Below are positions 8,913-18,000 of a DNA stretch of 35,520 nucleotides, in pieces; position 1 is the stretch's first letter, and each line of letters starts with the position of its first letter. Below the pieces are notes generated by a model that searched no databases, was not told where the DNA came from, and was given only the letters and a program-made list of their open reading frames with translations. A program made the translations under genes and the position numbers. Source of the stretch: Prevotella sp. CAG:732 (lineage in GTDB: Bacteria > Bacteroidota > Bacteroidia > Bacteroidales > Bacteroidaceae); contig FR893221.1 of the NCBI GenBank assembly GCA_000436035.1, positions 1 through 35,520 on the forward strand. Reading direction: 5' to 3'.

Positions 8913-9689
8913 ATGATGGATAAAGTAACAGTTGTAAAGGTGGGCGGTGCCATCGTTGAGGACAGCGAAAAATTGGCACAGCTTTTAAAAGACTTCGCTG
9001 CCATCCCAGGCAAGAAGGTCTTGGTACATGGTGGCGGTCGCCGTGCCACAAAGGTAGCAGCCGCCCTCGGCATCGAGAGCAAGATGGTAAATGGTCGTCG
9101 CATCACGGATGCCGACATGCTCGAAGTGGTTACGATGGTATATGGAGGTTTGGTCAACAAGGACCTCGTCGCTAAGTTGCAAGCCAATGGCGTGAATGCA
9201 CTCGGATTGACAGGTGCAGACATGGATGTCATCCATAGTCACAAGCGCCCTCTAAAAGATGGAATCGACTTTGGATTTGTTGGCGATGTTGAAAGAGCTG
9301 ATGGCAAGATGCTCCAGACTCTCATTGAGGAAGGCATCACTCCAGTCATGGCCCCATTGACCCATGATGGCAAGGGAAACATCCTCAACACCAATGCCGA
9401 CACCATCGCCAGCGAGACTGCCAAGGCATTGGCTCCTTATTACGATGTCACCTTAATATATAGTTTCGAAAAGAAAGGTGTGCTGAGCAATCCTGACGAT
9501 GACGATAGCGTTATCCCAGTGATTACCCATGCAGATTTCGAAAAATACAAGGCAGACGGAACCGTGGCAGGTGGCATGATTCCTAAGTTGGAGAATGCAC
9601 TAGCAGCCATCGACGCAGGCGTGAAAGAGGTGATCATCACCCTTGCAACCGCCATTGATGGAAAGCATGGAACAGTGATTAGAAGTTAA
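8913..9689 (+). CDS. argB: Acetylglutamate kinase (or N-succinylglutamate kinase)
   Basis: The 258-aa amino-acid kinase catalyses the second step of arginine synthesis, phosphorylating the N-acylated glutamate gamma-carboxylate. Visible family features are VVKVGGAIVED near the N terminus, the HGGGRRATKV phosphate loop, MVNGRRITDADMLEVV in the substrate region, NTNADT and the C-terminal GGMIPKLENA. Some Bacteroidetes use N-succinyl rather than N-acetyl intermediates, so the acyl group is uncertain. Two ATGs are adjacent (8913 and 8916) and the choice hardly matters. The expected 5' leader is only about 20 bases and has no Shine-Dalgarno site. Confidence 0.93.
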   Translation: MMDKVTVVKVGGAIVEDSEKLAQLLKDFAAIPGKKVLVHGGGRRATKVAAALGIESKMVNGRRITDADMLEVVTMVYGGLVNKDLVAKLQANGVNALGLTGADMDVIHSHKRPLKDGIDFGFVGDVERADGKMLQTLIEEGITPVMAPLTHDGKGNILNTNADTIASETAKALAPYYDVTLIYSFEKKGVLSNPDDDDSVIPVITHADFEKYKADGTVAGGMIPKLENALAAIDAGVKEVIITLATAIDGKHGTVIRS

Positions 9690-9754
9690 TAGAGGTTAAA
9701 ACGAAAGATTGGTTGTAACTATCTTACAAGTCAATCGTCATTGATTATAGAGGG

Positions 9755-10267
9755 ATGAAAGAAATCAGTTTCCGAAACGATGTTTTGCCGCTGAAGAACA
9801 AACTCTTCAGATTGGCACTCCGCATTACTCTCAACAGAGAGGAAGCAGAAGACGTCGTGCAAGATACACTGATGAAGGTTTGGAACTCTCGCGACAAGTG
9901 GCAACAGCTTGAATCTATCGAAGCCTACAGCCTTACCATCGCAAGAAATCTCTCGCTCGACCGCATCAAGAAGATGGACAACAATAATGGTTCATTAGAG
10001 GAAGAGCAAGTGGAGAGACAAGACCAAGCTTCCACCCCATCCGAGCGAATGATTCAGAAAGACAAATTGGACATCGTGAGGAAAATCATAGACGAGTTGC
10101 CTGAGAAGCAGCGCTCTTGCCTCCAACTTCGAGACATCGAAGGCAAGGCATACAAAGAGATTGCAAACATCTTGAGCATTACAGAAGAACAAGTAAAAGT
10201 AAATATCTTTAGGGCTCGTCAAACCGTTAAACAAAGATTTCAACAATTCGACAGATATGGATTATAA
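9755..10267 (+). CDS. ECF-type RNA polymerase sigma factor
   Basis: The 170-aa protein contains the two core ECF regions. Sigma region 2 spans about residues 10-76 (RLALRITLNREEAEDVVQDTLMKVW, then YSLTIARNLSLDRIKK). Sigma region 4 spans about 110-165 with a helix-turn-helix (LPEKQRSCLQLRDIEGKAYKEIA, then SITEEQVKVNIFRAR). The linker between them is short and charged, as in the ECF group. The gene overlaps the next ORF by 11 bases, an arrangement that usually pairs a sigma factor with its regulator. The target genes cannot be told from this window. Confidence 0.93.
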   Translation: MKEISFRNDVLPLKNKLFRLALRITLNREEAEDVVQDTLMKVWNSRDKWQQLESIEAYSLTIARNLSLDRIKKMDNNNGSLEEEQVERQDQASTPSERMIQKDKLDIVRKIIDELPEKQRSCLQLRDIEGKAYKEIANILSITEEQVKVNIFRARQTVKQRFQQFDRYGL

Positions 10268-10754
10268 GTACATCAACCAACTTTTGGATCGCTACTGGAA
10301 ATGCGAGACCTCTTTGGAAGAAGAGGAAATCCTTCGCACATTCTTCAGCCAGGATGAACTTCCTGCCGAGCTGAAGCCTTATAAGTCTCTCTTCTCCTAC
10401 GAGTTGAGCGAAGCTAAGAATGAAGCCCTTGGTGAAGAATTCGACCAAAAGATGATGTCTTTGATTGAAGATGAATACAGCAAGGAGCCTAACAAGGCGA
10501 AGGTTGTATCACTGACAGAGCGCTTGAAGCCATTATTCAAGGCTGCCGCCGTCGTTGCAATCTTCTTGACATTGGGCAATGCCGCTCAAGTACCTTTCCA
10601 AGATGATTCTGCGAATATTGAGAATGTAGGAGCCATCAAGGCAACAAGAGGTGCTTCCGTCGCACTTGGCGGTGACTCCGCAACGGTTGACTCCATGCAG
10701 CACTCTAGCATCGACAAGATGACCACAGAGCCTGCAACAACCATCTTGAAGTAG
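10257..10754 (+). CDS. Probable anti-sigma partner, single-pass membrane protein
   Basis: The 165-aa protein starts inside the end of the sigma-factor gene (ATG at 10257, sigma stop ending at 10267), so the two are probably translationally coupled. Residues 1-90 are acidic and helical and predicted to be cytoplasmic (MDYKYINQLLDRYWKCETSL). One membrane segment lies at about 93-113 (LFKAAAVVAIFLTLGNAA), followed by a 50-residue polar outer part rich in Ser and Thr. The layout fits a short anti-sigma factor with an N-terminal sigma-binding region. No known anti-sigma zinc motif is visible, so the role is inferred from position and topology. Confidence 0.75.
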   Translation: MDYKYINQLLDRYWKCETSLEEEEILRTFFSQDELPAELKPYKSLFSYELSEAKNEALGEEFDQKMMSLIEDEYSKEPNKAKVVSLTERLKPLFKAAAVVAIFLTLGNAAQVPFQDDSANIENVGAIKATRGASVALGGDSATVDSMQHSSIDKMTTEPATTILK

Positions 10755-10859
10755 TAATTTCTATGCTTTCTCTATATAATAAAATCATGTTTAGTAAAAC
10801 AATTAAGAAACTGTGAAGTTTCATTTCTCTCAAATTTTTCATAACATACTAACGTAATA

Positions 10860-10885
10860 GGGCTGCCAGGATGTACTGGCAGCCC
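10860..10885 (+). terminator. Intrinsic terminator, probably bidirectional
   Basis: A perfect 10-base GC-rich stem (10860-10869 with 10876-10885) with a 6-base loop is followed by an AT-rich tail with a run of four T. It ends the sigma/anti-sigma operon and could also stop minus-strand transcription coming from the helicase remnants. Confidence 0.8.
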
Positions 10886-10889
10886 ATAT

Positions 10890-11036
10890 TATTTTATTCC
10901 CCCCATCCAACAAGCCTGATGGGATTTTATTTTCTTCCCATTTTGGTCATAGAATGTAACCTGCGCCCTACCGGTTAGCGCCTTGGTGATATTCTCCAGC
11001 ATCTCCTGCTGGTAGTCATAAAGATTGATTTCCTTC
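10890..11036 (-). pseudogene. Helicase N-terminal remnant (copy 1)
   Basis: On the minus strand an ATG at 11036 opens about 48 codons nearly identical to the start of the 147-aa helicase remnant at 11475-11918, up to DQNGKK, and then turns into unrelated sequence ending at a TAA just before the terminator hairpin. No ATP-binding motif remains. It is a leftover of a duplication, not a working gene. Confidence 0.75.
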
Positions 11037-11082
11037 ATTATAACAACGATTATAATATACTACCCAAATAGGTTTTCACATA
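10929..11082. repeat. Direct repeat copy 1 (helicase 5' end relic)
   Basis: This 154-base block matches 11809-11962 in the same orientation with about seven mismatches that I can count. On the minus strand it holds the last codons of a gene ending KYVKTYLGSIL and then the first 38 codons of a helicase gene (MKEINLYDYQQEMLENI). The helicase frame runs into unrelated sequence after about 10929 and stops near 10890. The 457-base stretch from 10755 to 11211 has no intact gene: it contains the terminator, this relic and the promoter of the HTH gene. Confidence 0.85.
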
Positions 11083-11167
11083 TTTGTGCTCATACAATGT
11101 AATATTCTTGTTAATCTATTTTAAATATTCACTTAAAATTGAACTACGTCCAATTCATTTTTATATT

Positions 11168-11198
11168 TTTGCCACAAAGAATGATATCATTACCTTTG
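11168..11198 (+). promoter_or_regulatory. Promoter of the HTH gene
   Basis: TTTG at 11168-11171 is followed after 19 bases by TACCTTTG (11191-11198), a canonical Bacteroidetes promoter. The ATG at 11212 is only 13 bases past the -7 box, so the mRNA would have a leader of only a few bases. Confidence 0.75.
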
Positions 11199-11211
11199 AA
11201 ATATAGTCATT

Positions 11212-11478
11212 ATGATACAGAATAAACTTTTCCGTGATTGCCTTGCTGCAATTCCTGCCGAACAGAAGGCCGAGTTTGACTTGTCGTTTGGCATAGCAGA
11301 GCGACTGAGTGAGATTCTGCAAGAAAAAGGTCTCACCCAAAAAGACTTTGCCAGAATGCTCCATAAGCGAGATTCCGAGATTTCCAAGTGGCTCACTGGT
11401 CGCCATAACTTCACCACACAAACCATTGCTCGAATTCAAACCGCATTGGGATGTAACTTGATTAATGTTGCTCATTAG
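11212..11478 (+). CDS. XRE-family helix-turn-helix protein, HigA-like orphan
   Basis: The 88-aa protein has a helix-turn-helix at about residues 31-80: LSEILQEKGLTQKDFARML, then SEISKWLTGRHNFTTQTIARI. This is the Cro/C1-type domain used by HigA-type antitoxins and small repressors. No HigB-like toxin gene lies on either side, so it is an orphan or a stand-alone regulator. It has a good promoter of its own. Its TAG stop overlaps the TAA of the convergent helicase remnant at 11475-11478. It sits exactly between the two copies of the 154-base repeat. Confidence 0.85.
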   Translation: MIQNKLFRDCLAAIPAEQKAEFDLSFGIAERLSEILQEKGLTQKDFARMLHKRDSEISKWLTGRHNFTTQTIARIQTALGCNLINVAH

Positions 11479-11918
11479 ATATATTGGAGAGCCACCCCCT
11501 CATTCCCCGACTTCAACCCCATGCACATGGTGTCCTCCTGAAGGAAAGGCTTCACATTCTTCTTAAACATTTTCAACTCCTGGTCTGTCATCCTTTTGCG
11601 CTCCGTAGAGGCCGTCTTCACCATCACCATGTCTTCCTCCAAGCGATCCAAGGTCTGCTGCATCTGCTCCACCAGCTCCTTTCTGTGCGCAATCAACCAT
11701 ACCTCCCCCTTCTCATACTTTTCCAGAAACCATTTTACCACAGCAGCCATCACGTAGGTCTTGCCTGTGCCCATAGGCATCTGTACCATCACAGAATTGC
11801 CCACTTTCATTTTCTTCCCATTCTGGTCATAGAATGTAACCTGCGCCCTTCCGGTTAGCGCCTTGGTAATATTCTCCAGCATTTCCTGCTGGTAGTCATA
11901 AAGATTGATTTTCTTCAT
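11475..11918 (-). pseudogene. DEAD/DEAH-type helicase, N-terminal remnant (copy 2)
   Basis: The 147-aa reading frame starts like a superfamily 2 helicase: LYDYQQEMLENI (Q-motif-like region), Walker A MPMGTGKTYV at about 48-57, and motif Ia VWLIAHRKELVEQM. It lacks the DExH motif and the whole second RecA-like domain, and ends after a lysine-rich helical stretch. Full family members are several hundred residues longer. It is either a truncated gene or one with a large internal deletion joining the N-terminal part to a foreign end. It follows the 150-aa gene on the same strand by 11 bases. Confidence 0.75.
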
Positions 11919-11962
11919 TATAACAACGATTATAATACACTACCCAAATAAGTTTTCACATA
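11809..11962. repeat. Direct repeat copy 2
   Basis: Partner of 10929-11082, 880 bases away in the same orientation and about 95% identical. It spans the 3' end of the 150-aa gene (KYYVKTYLGSVL) and the 5' end of the helicase remnant. Confidence 0.85.
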
Positions 11963-12382
11963 GTATTTGTCTGGATAGATACCTTTCAGCACCTTGTTCT
12001 CTTCATCCCATAAGTCATAACGTACTGGCTTATAGTGCTCATGATCACGTTCAAACTCCCCACAAGTGGTGGTCATCACATATCTTGCAATGATGGCAGC
12101 ATCTATCAGATTCCCTTTCTTTCTCATGACCACCGCTTTTCTCATCACAGCCTGCAAGTCCTTCTCTATCTTCCTCCAATCCAAGCCAGGCTCTCCGAAT
12201 CGCTTGCCAAGCACGCCAACATGGGCAAAGCAAGCCTCCACCATCTCCTTGTAGTTCCCTCGCTCTGGCTTCCAGTATTTTTCCACCAGTGCTGTGGCAA
12301 AGTCACCATGGGTATAGGAGTAAATCCGAACAAAGCTTTTCAACTCCTTACCTGTAATCTTCGAGATTACCTTATCTATCAT
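11930..12382 (-). CDS. Hypothetical protein, partner of the helicase remnant
   Basis: I do not recognise this 150-aa protein. It is basic, helical and without membrane segments or a signal peptide (MIDKVISKITGKELKSFVRI at the start, KYYVKTYLGSVL at the end). Its start codon lies 6 bases after the stop of the KAP NTPase gene, so it may be transcribed from the defence operon. However, its 3' end is duplicated at 10929-11082 next to the other helicase relic, which shows that it originally travelled with the helicase. No catalytic motif can be claimed. Confidence 0.6.
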   Translation of the reverse strand: MIDKVISKITGKELKSFVRIYSYTHGDFATALVEKYWKPERGNYKEMVEACFAHVGVLGKRFGEPGLDWRKIEKDLQAVMRKAVVMRKKGNLIDAAIIARYVMTTTCGEFERDHEHYKPVRYDLWDEENKVLKGIYPDKYYVKTYLGSVL

Positions 12383-12388
12383 TTGTGT

Positions 12389-14857
12389 TCATACATCATT
12401 GTCTTTATTTCTTGCTTTTGCCATTTTTATAAATGCATTATCATCTAATCCAGACACATCCTCCAAACTATGAAAATGATTATGCATAAATAGTAGAGCT
12501 TCAAAAATATCTTTCTCTTTTGGATAATTTTCAATCAAATGGACGAGGATATTATCATCAGGCAAAATAGACTCACCTAAAAAAGCTTTTTTATAATGCC
12601 AATTCCAATCTATTTTACCATTATTATAGAACTCAACCATCTTGGCAAGAATGTCAAAACAAGCCTCTTTGTTTTCTTTTAAATACTTTTCAAACTTTTC
12701 CATCCAACATTTATCAAGGAAATAATCCAATCTAATCTGTATAATTGTGTCTATCTCTTGATTACCAAGTTTACCATCACTACACGAAATTTCTTCATTA
12801 AAGAACCTATCAACCAACAATTCAGAAGTGCGTTTTATCAACTCTCTATTAAAAATGAAATTTCCTAATGAATTGAACATTATATTCAAGACAACTAAAA
12901 GCAAATTTATATCATGCTCATTTTTACAAAAATTCTCAAAATCCACTTCTAGTTGTTTTATTATAGCCTTATCTACACCGCGTTTTTGATATCTTCCATA
13001 GAAAATGCTTAACACAGGATATAGTTTATACGTCCATATTTGTAATCCTTCATATCCTGCTAAAGATTTTATAAAATAGGATTCATCTATAAAACGTTTA
13101 TGTTGATAGCAGCACTCTATAAAAACAAAAAATCTTTTCAAAAGTTGAGTAGTCTTTATGTTATGGATAATTGGAATCACATACATAAATTCGGATAGGA
13201 AATAATCATCACGATTTAACACAAACTCTTTTTCCAGTCTCTCTATATATGTCTTTTCATCAGAATAAAGCATATCGACCACTTTCATCCGAGAAACCAT
13301 ATAGCTAGCATTACTATTGGCAAAATATTTAAAATACATATTATGCCTACACGCATTGTTTTCTTTCACATTTCGAGAATTCTTCCCAAATAAAATGTTC
13401 ATTAATTCAGGAATAATATCATTTGACGATATTTGTGAATCATCTATAGTTTGCTCAAATGCCGGAATTACAACATCTTCAGAATGTTTTTCCTTTTTAG
13501 ATACGTTTATATCTTTTTCTGTTATTCTTTCTATTTGTTTCAAAGCATCCTTTTCCTCCCTCTTTTGGATAATATTATAGTCTTCTCGCCATCGAAGAAG
13601 TATATCATTACCAGAGCGAACAACTTCCAAAATTCTCAAATAGTTGTCTCTCAACAACATATAATATTCACCATTGAGCATTTGAATCATTGTTAAGAGA
13701 AATAAGTCAAAAAGATCTAACTCTTTGATATTTTTTTTAGAATCTATGGATAGAAAATAAGCATTTATAAAACGATAAACATCTCGCATATTAGGAAAAA
13801 CTTCTTTGATATATGTAACATCCTTTATTTGTGAGATATACGAAGCTACTAATTTTCTTCCAACATTCAAAGTTTCAAATTTGCTCTCTAACAATTCTAT
13901 TAGCTTATTGAACGCAACGTTCTCATTTGCAGGAAGCTGAAACTCTAAATTGAAAAACTTCTTCAAATAGGTTTCAACATCAAAAATATGCAGTGATTCC
14001 AACATCTGTTTCAAATGAAGATTATCAGCAGCAACTACATAAAAGACATTTGGAAAATCAGCAGTATCCCTGATGATTTTCAATGTCATCATCAATTCCT
14101 TATTTTGTAGTCGATCTACATCATCTATTGTAATAATGATGGGACGATCAATATGACACAATTCCCTTTGAATCTCATCATGTGCATTTTTCAGAGTTCT
14201 TTTACTTCCAAAACTAGGACTAAATTTAAATGTAATCCCACTATGCTCGCATTCTATAGAAGACAAGAGCAAGGCCATATAATCTTTTATTGCTCCATCA
14301 AGTTTTGGAAGATATTCGCCAACTTTAATTCTGAATGCTTCAAAAAATTCGCTAACTATCCCAGCTTCTGTATCACATAACCAGGGCTCAAAATTCATTT
14401 TTATGACAGGACACTTGCTTTTGTTTAGTTCTTCACCCAACATCATTAAGAAGGATGTTTTACCATGCCCATAATGCTCACCAATGTGAATAACAAATGA
14501 ATGATCAATGTGTTTGCTTCGATTCACATAGAATGAAGCAAAAATCTTTTCAACCAACAATCTTGCATACCCCTTGCGACCAAACATGTCATTTGAGGTT
14601 GGAATATCAAAGTAAAAAGGTGAAACTTCTTGCTTGTAACTTTCTATTGGATTTTTTACATATTCATGCCGATGACAATAAAAGTACTCTACAAAAATGC
14701 AAATGCATAATAAACATATCGATGTCCAAAAGCATGTTACTCCCGCAAAGCTTCGTAGCGAAAGAAAGACATGAGGTACGACAGACAAGAGCTTTGTTAG
14801 AAAAAAAATGCCAAAACAAAGACCCAAATATGTAATATATCTTTTATTTCTATTCAT
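12389..14857 (-). CDS. KAP-family P-loop NTPase with N-terminal membrane anchor
   Basis: The frame is open from 14947, but I choose the ATG at 14857 (822 aa) because it overlaps the stop of the 60-aa ORF as TAATG. Two hydrophobic segments follow (about residues 9-34 and 38-60 from this start), the twin-helix anchor typical of KAP proteins. The P-loop is GEHYGHGKTSF at about 126-136, the KAP signature MNFEPWL at about 154, Walker B PIIITIDDVDRL at about 239-250, and the sensor strand VFYVVAADN beyond it. The C-terminal 550 residues are helical and unrecognised. KAP ATPases occur in several phage-defence loci. Position downstream of the protease-STAND gene suggests membrane-linked signalling or effector work in that system. 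Confidence 0.85.
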   Translation of the reverse strand: MNRNKRYITYLGLCFGIFFLTKLLSVVPHVFLSLRSFAGVTCFWTSICLLCICIFVEYFYCHRHEYVKNPIESYKQEVSPFYFDIPTSNDMFGRKGYARLLVEKIFASFYVNRSKHIDHSFVIHIGEHYGHGKTSFLMMLGEELNKSKCPVIKMNFEPWLCDTEAGIVSEFFEAFRIKVGEYLPKLDGAIKDYMALLLSSIECEHSGITFKFSPSFGSKRTLKNAHDEIQRELCHIDRPIIITIDDVDRLQNKELMMTLKIIRDTADFPNVFYVVAADNLHLKQMLESLHIFDVETYLKKFFNLEFQLPANENVAFNKLIELLESKFETLNVGRKLVASYISQIKDVTYIKEVFPNMRDVYRFINAYFLSIDSKKNIKELDLFDLFLLTMIQMLNGEYYMLLRDNYLRILEVVRSGNDILLRWREDYNIIQKREEKDALKQIERITEKDINVSKKEKHSEDVVIPAFEQTIDDSQISSNDIIPELMNILFGKNSRNVKENNACRHNMYFKYFANSNASYMVSRMKVVDMLYSDEKTYIERLEKEFVLNRDDYFLSEFMYVIPIIHNIKTTQLLKRFFVFIECCYQHKRFIDESYFIKSLAGYEGLQIWTYKLYPVLSIFYGRYQKRGVDKAIIKQLEVDFENFCKNEHDINLLLVVLNIMFNSLGNFIFNRELIKRTSELLVDRFFNEEISCSDGKLGNQEIDTIIQIRLDYFLDKCWMEKFEKYLKENKEACFDILAKMVEFYNNGKIDWNWHYKKAFLGESILPDDNILVHLIENYPKEKDIFEALLFMHNHFHSLEDVSGLDDNAFIKMAKARNKDNDV

Positions 14858-15039
14858 TATAAAACCATTGACAAACAAAAGGACCACACCTCCATATTCT
14901 CCTCTTTTACGAACGAAGGACATTCTTTGCCGTATGTCACTCGCCAAGTTATCTTGTCAAACAGGAGATACCATCGATAGCATTTATGTTGGCTATTATT
15001 TCCCATTAGTAATCTTATCAAATCAGTATTTGTATGCAT
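14857..15039 (-). CDS. Small 60-aa protein of the defence operon
   Basis: This small ORF fills the gap between the protease-STAND gene (ending at 15049) and the KAP gene. It starts 9 bases after the upstream stop, and its TAA shares its last A with the KAP ATG (TAATG). The same TAATG junction occurs between the 260-aa and PIN genes of the operon. The product is aromatic-rich (RWYLLFDKITWRVTYG) with two cysteines, and has no signal peptide or recognised family. The tight packing is the main evidence that it is translated. It may be a small regulator, or serve only to couple translation. Confidence 0.5.
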   Translation of the reverse strand: MHTNTDLIRLLMGNNSQHKCYRWYLLFDKITWRVTYGKECPSFVKEENMEVWSFCLSMVL

Positions 15040-15048
15040 TATTTCGAT

Positions 15049-18000
15049 TTATTTGTCTATCTTATTAGCATCGTTTGATAGTTCTTTTAAATGTTCTATA
15101 AAAGAAGACTTTTGTTCTTCAGACATAGACAACCACTCTTTGATAGAATTTTCGAAATCATCATTATTATTAGATTTGTCTTGAGGATTAATTTCAGGTT
15201 CATTTCTAAATGGCTGTATCATTTCGGCATCTCCAATCAAATTATATTTTGCAGCACCAGTTAAATCATGTCTATCCAACATCTGATAACCAGTTCCAAT
15301 AATATTCTTTTCACCAAGCAAACAGTAAAACAAACACTTACCACTACTGTTCAAATATTCATTTAAATATTTCCTTTTAATCAATAAGCCATGAAAACTT
15401 TCCCCCCTAATCATTCTATTAATTGCGACAATCTCATTACTGTTGTTCTTCCTGATAATGCCACGCTCTGCAGTATAAAGAGAAAGACATCTCATCATAT
15501 CTACAGATGGTGCATAAACAATAGATGATATTACTTCTTCATTTGAAATGCCTCTGTAATCCTCTTGTAGTTGGGCAATATAGGGCAAATCTACATGGCA
15601 AGGAAGTTTGCCATTTTGGTGTTCTGCTTCATATAGACTCTCAGTATATGCATCTGCCCATGGATAATCACTCCAAAGATAATCTATTGATTCTCTAGGC
15701 TCAGGCATCCATCTGCCATAGAAATCTGCCGTTTTTGCCCATTCATAAAATGCATCTTTGTCTTTATCATCTACAAAGCATGTGTTATAGTAAACAAAAC
15801 GTTCCCTGATACACTCATCTTCATCATTTTCTTTTCTAGTATCATATCCTTGAAGTACCACCCATTCTTCACCATTTTTATCATATAATATTGAAATAAA
15901 TGGCGGCATTGCTTTTTCGTCATTAATCCATTCCGTCATGTCCTGTTCCTTTGTAGAGTCCTTGGAATATTCGTCAAATAGTTCTTTGACTGTCTCATCC
16001 AAACTATCATACTCATTTAGTGTAGGATCAAAGTAAATGCGGTTAAAAACCAACCATGGATAATTCTTGGAACGAAATCTTTCTTTTTGCGACCATCTTT
16101 CCACCTTTAATTTACAAGAATCCAGCAAATACGCATAAATTTCACTCATACCTAACCATTGATATTTCTTGCCAATACGCTCGGTTTTATGATAGTGACT
16201 GGATTCATATGGTACACCATTATCATAGTCTCCAAGAGCCTCATTCCATCCATACTTGTTCTTTATCAACAAAGCAATAGCCTTTGCTGTTTCCCATATT
16301 GATATAGATACTTTTTTATCATCAACAAATTTGTCTAAATCATCAGAGATGTTACCACCCAATATGTAACGATAAAAATCCCATGTAAAAAGAGAACGAT
16401 AAAGACTGTTTGCACCATAACTTAAACCAAAGAAATCCTCTGGTATATCACATTGTGGAATGTTTTGATATGGATTATCTGATGGTACTTGATAAGGAGG
16501 TTGAACAGCCTTCCAAAAAGAATCATCGCTCGTCAGATGAGATTGCCACTCTAAAATTTTAAGTGTCCAATATCTTAAAACGAAATCATTTGGGGCACTC
16601 TTTGCTTTTGAGTAAAAGGTTTCCTTTACTGACCTGCTTATTTGCATATCTGTAACTCGCTTTCTCACGATATAACCATAAATTGCAGAGCATAAACCTT
16701 GCAGAATATATGGATCATCAACGTTTTTAAACTTATTTATAAGGTAAACGACTACATTCGGATTATTTAGAACTTCCAACTGGTTGACTATAAACCTTAT
16801 TACCGGGAATCGCACACTTGGATAAGAAGCACTCAAAAGCCAACACTCAAATGCAAGCAATAGTCGTCGGTTTATACATTTATCCTCCCATAGTCTTTCG
16901 AGTTCACCCCTTATACTATAATTAAGATAATTTGCAGGAATAGACCAAACCAAATCTCTATCAGCCATTTTTAAAGAAATGAGCTTATTGTGAAATTCTT
17001 CGATCACCATTGTGTTGTTGTTTTCCAACAAACTGATAAATACATCAGGATTCAATATTTTAGGATTTTTATCCAATACGTTTTTAAGTATGCTCGCATC
17101 AGTCTTCAACTTATCATTATCAATATTTCGCAAAGCCAAACTCCCAATAAACAATTCTGTAAGCTTTCCACTTTCTATCTCCTTGTCATGCCACACATCC
17201 ACGTTAGGATTCCATACTGATAAAAACGCCTTAATGAAGTTCTTAATTTTTGCGCCATCAATTGATTGTCGAAATCTACCTTGTGAAAAGTCAAAGAGAC
17301 GAGTAATAAATTTTAATTTTGAGTAGTCATCGTCCTTCTGATTCAAGAGCACGGAAGCCTTCAAGTAATCTCCCATACTATCATATTCAAAAGTTATCCA
17401 CTCTTTATCATCATATGTAGTATATTCCATCAATAAGTTAGCCTTGAGAGTGTTGTTCAATAAATCTTTGCTCCATGTTCGATATGGGCAAAGATGATAT
17501 GAATAGGACTTAGCTATTTCTCTTGGAATATCGCCACATTGCAAATTGTATAAGGAATAATGAGCTAATTTGCCAAGGATACGCACAGTGTAATTCATGC
17601 GTGGATCTGCATCAGAATCTGTAGAAACGGAATGATTACGCTTGTAAATATAACGTTGATAAATATCGATGATGTTTGGTCTTTCACGCCCAGAATAATA
17701 TGTTTCGCTATATGCTTCACAGAAGATTTTCAAGAACAAAGGATTCCTAAACGTCTGAATATGGGAATAGTCATCAACCTTTCCATCAATCCTATAATAT
17801 TCAAAGAAGAGGTTTATAGCCTTTCTTATATCTTTAAAGCCTACTACTCTTATTCTTGGCATCTTGCATAACGTTTCATTAAGAATATCATCTGCACCAG
17901 ACTGTTCACGCACAGAAAATATAAATTTTATCCTATTCCATTTCTCTATTTTATTCAGCAGAACGGGTAGCTTGTCATGCCAAAAATACATTCCAGCACC

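Noticed and set aside
10257..10754. Annotation of this ORF as pyruvate ferredoxin oxidoreductase, a label I recall for similar small Bacteroidetes proteins
   Set aside because: It has no iron-sulfur or thiamine motif; its position and single membrane segment fit a sigma-factor partner.
12035..12448. A 137-aa plus-strand ORF over the 150-aa gene
   Set aside because: The minus-strand frame has regular protein composition and its end is preserved in the repeat copy; the plus-strand frame is cysteine- and histidine-rich noise.
14858..14947. Longer start for the KAP NTPase (ATG at 14947)
   Set aside because: The extra 30 residues overlap the 60-aa ORF, lack family resemblance and precede a better-placed ATG at the TAATG junction.
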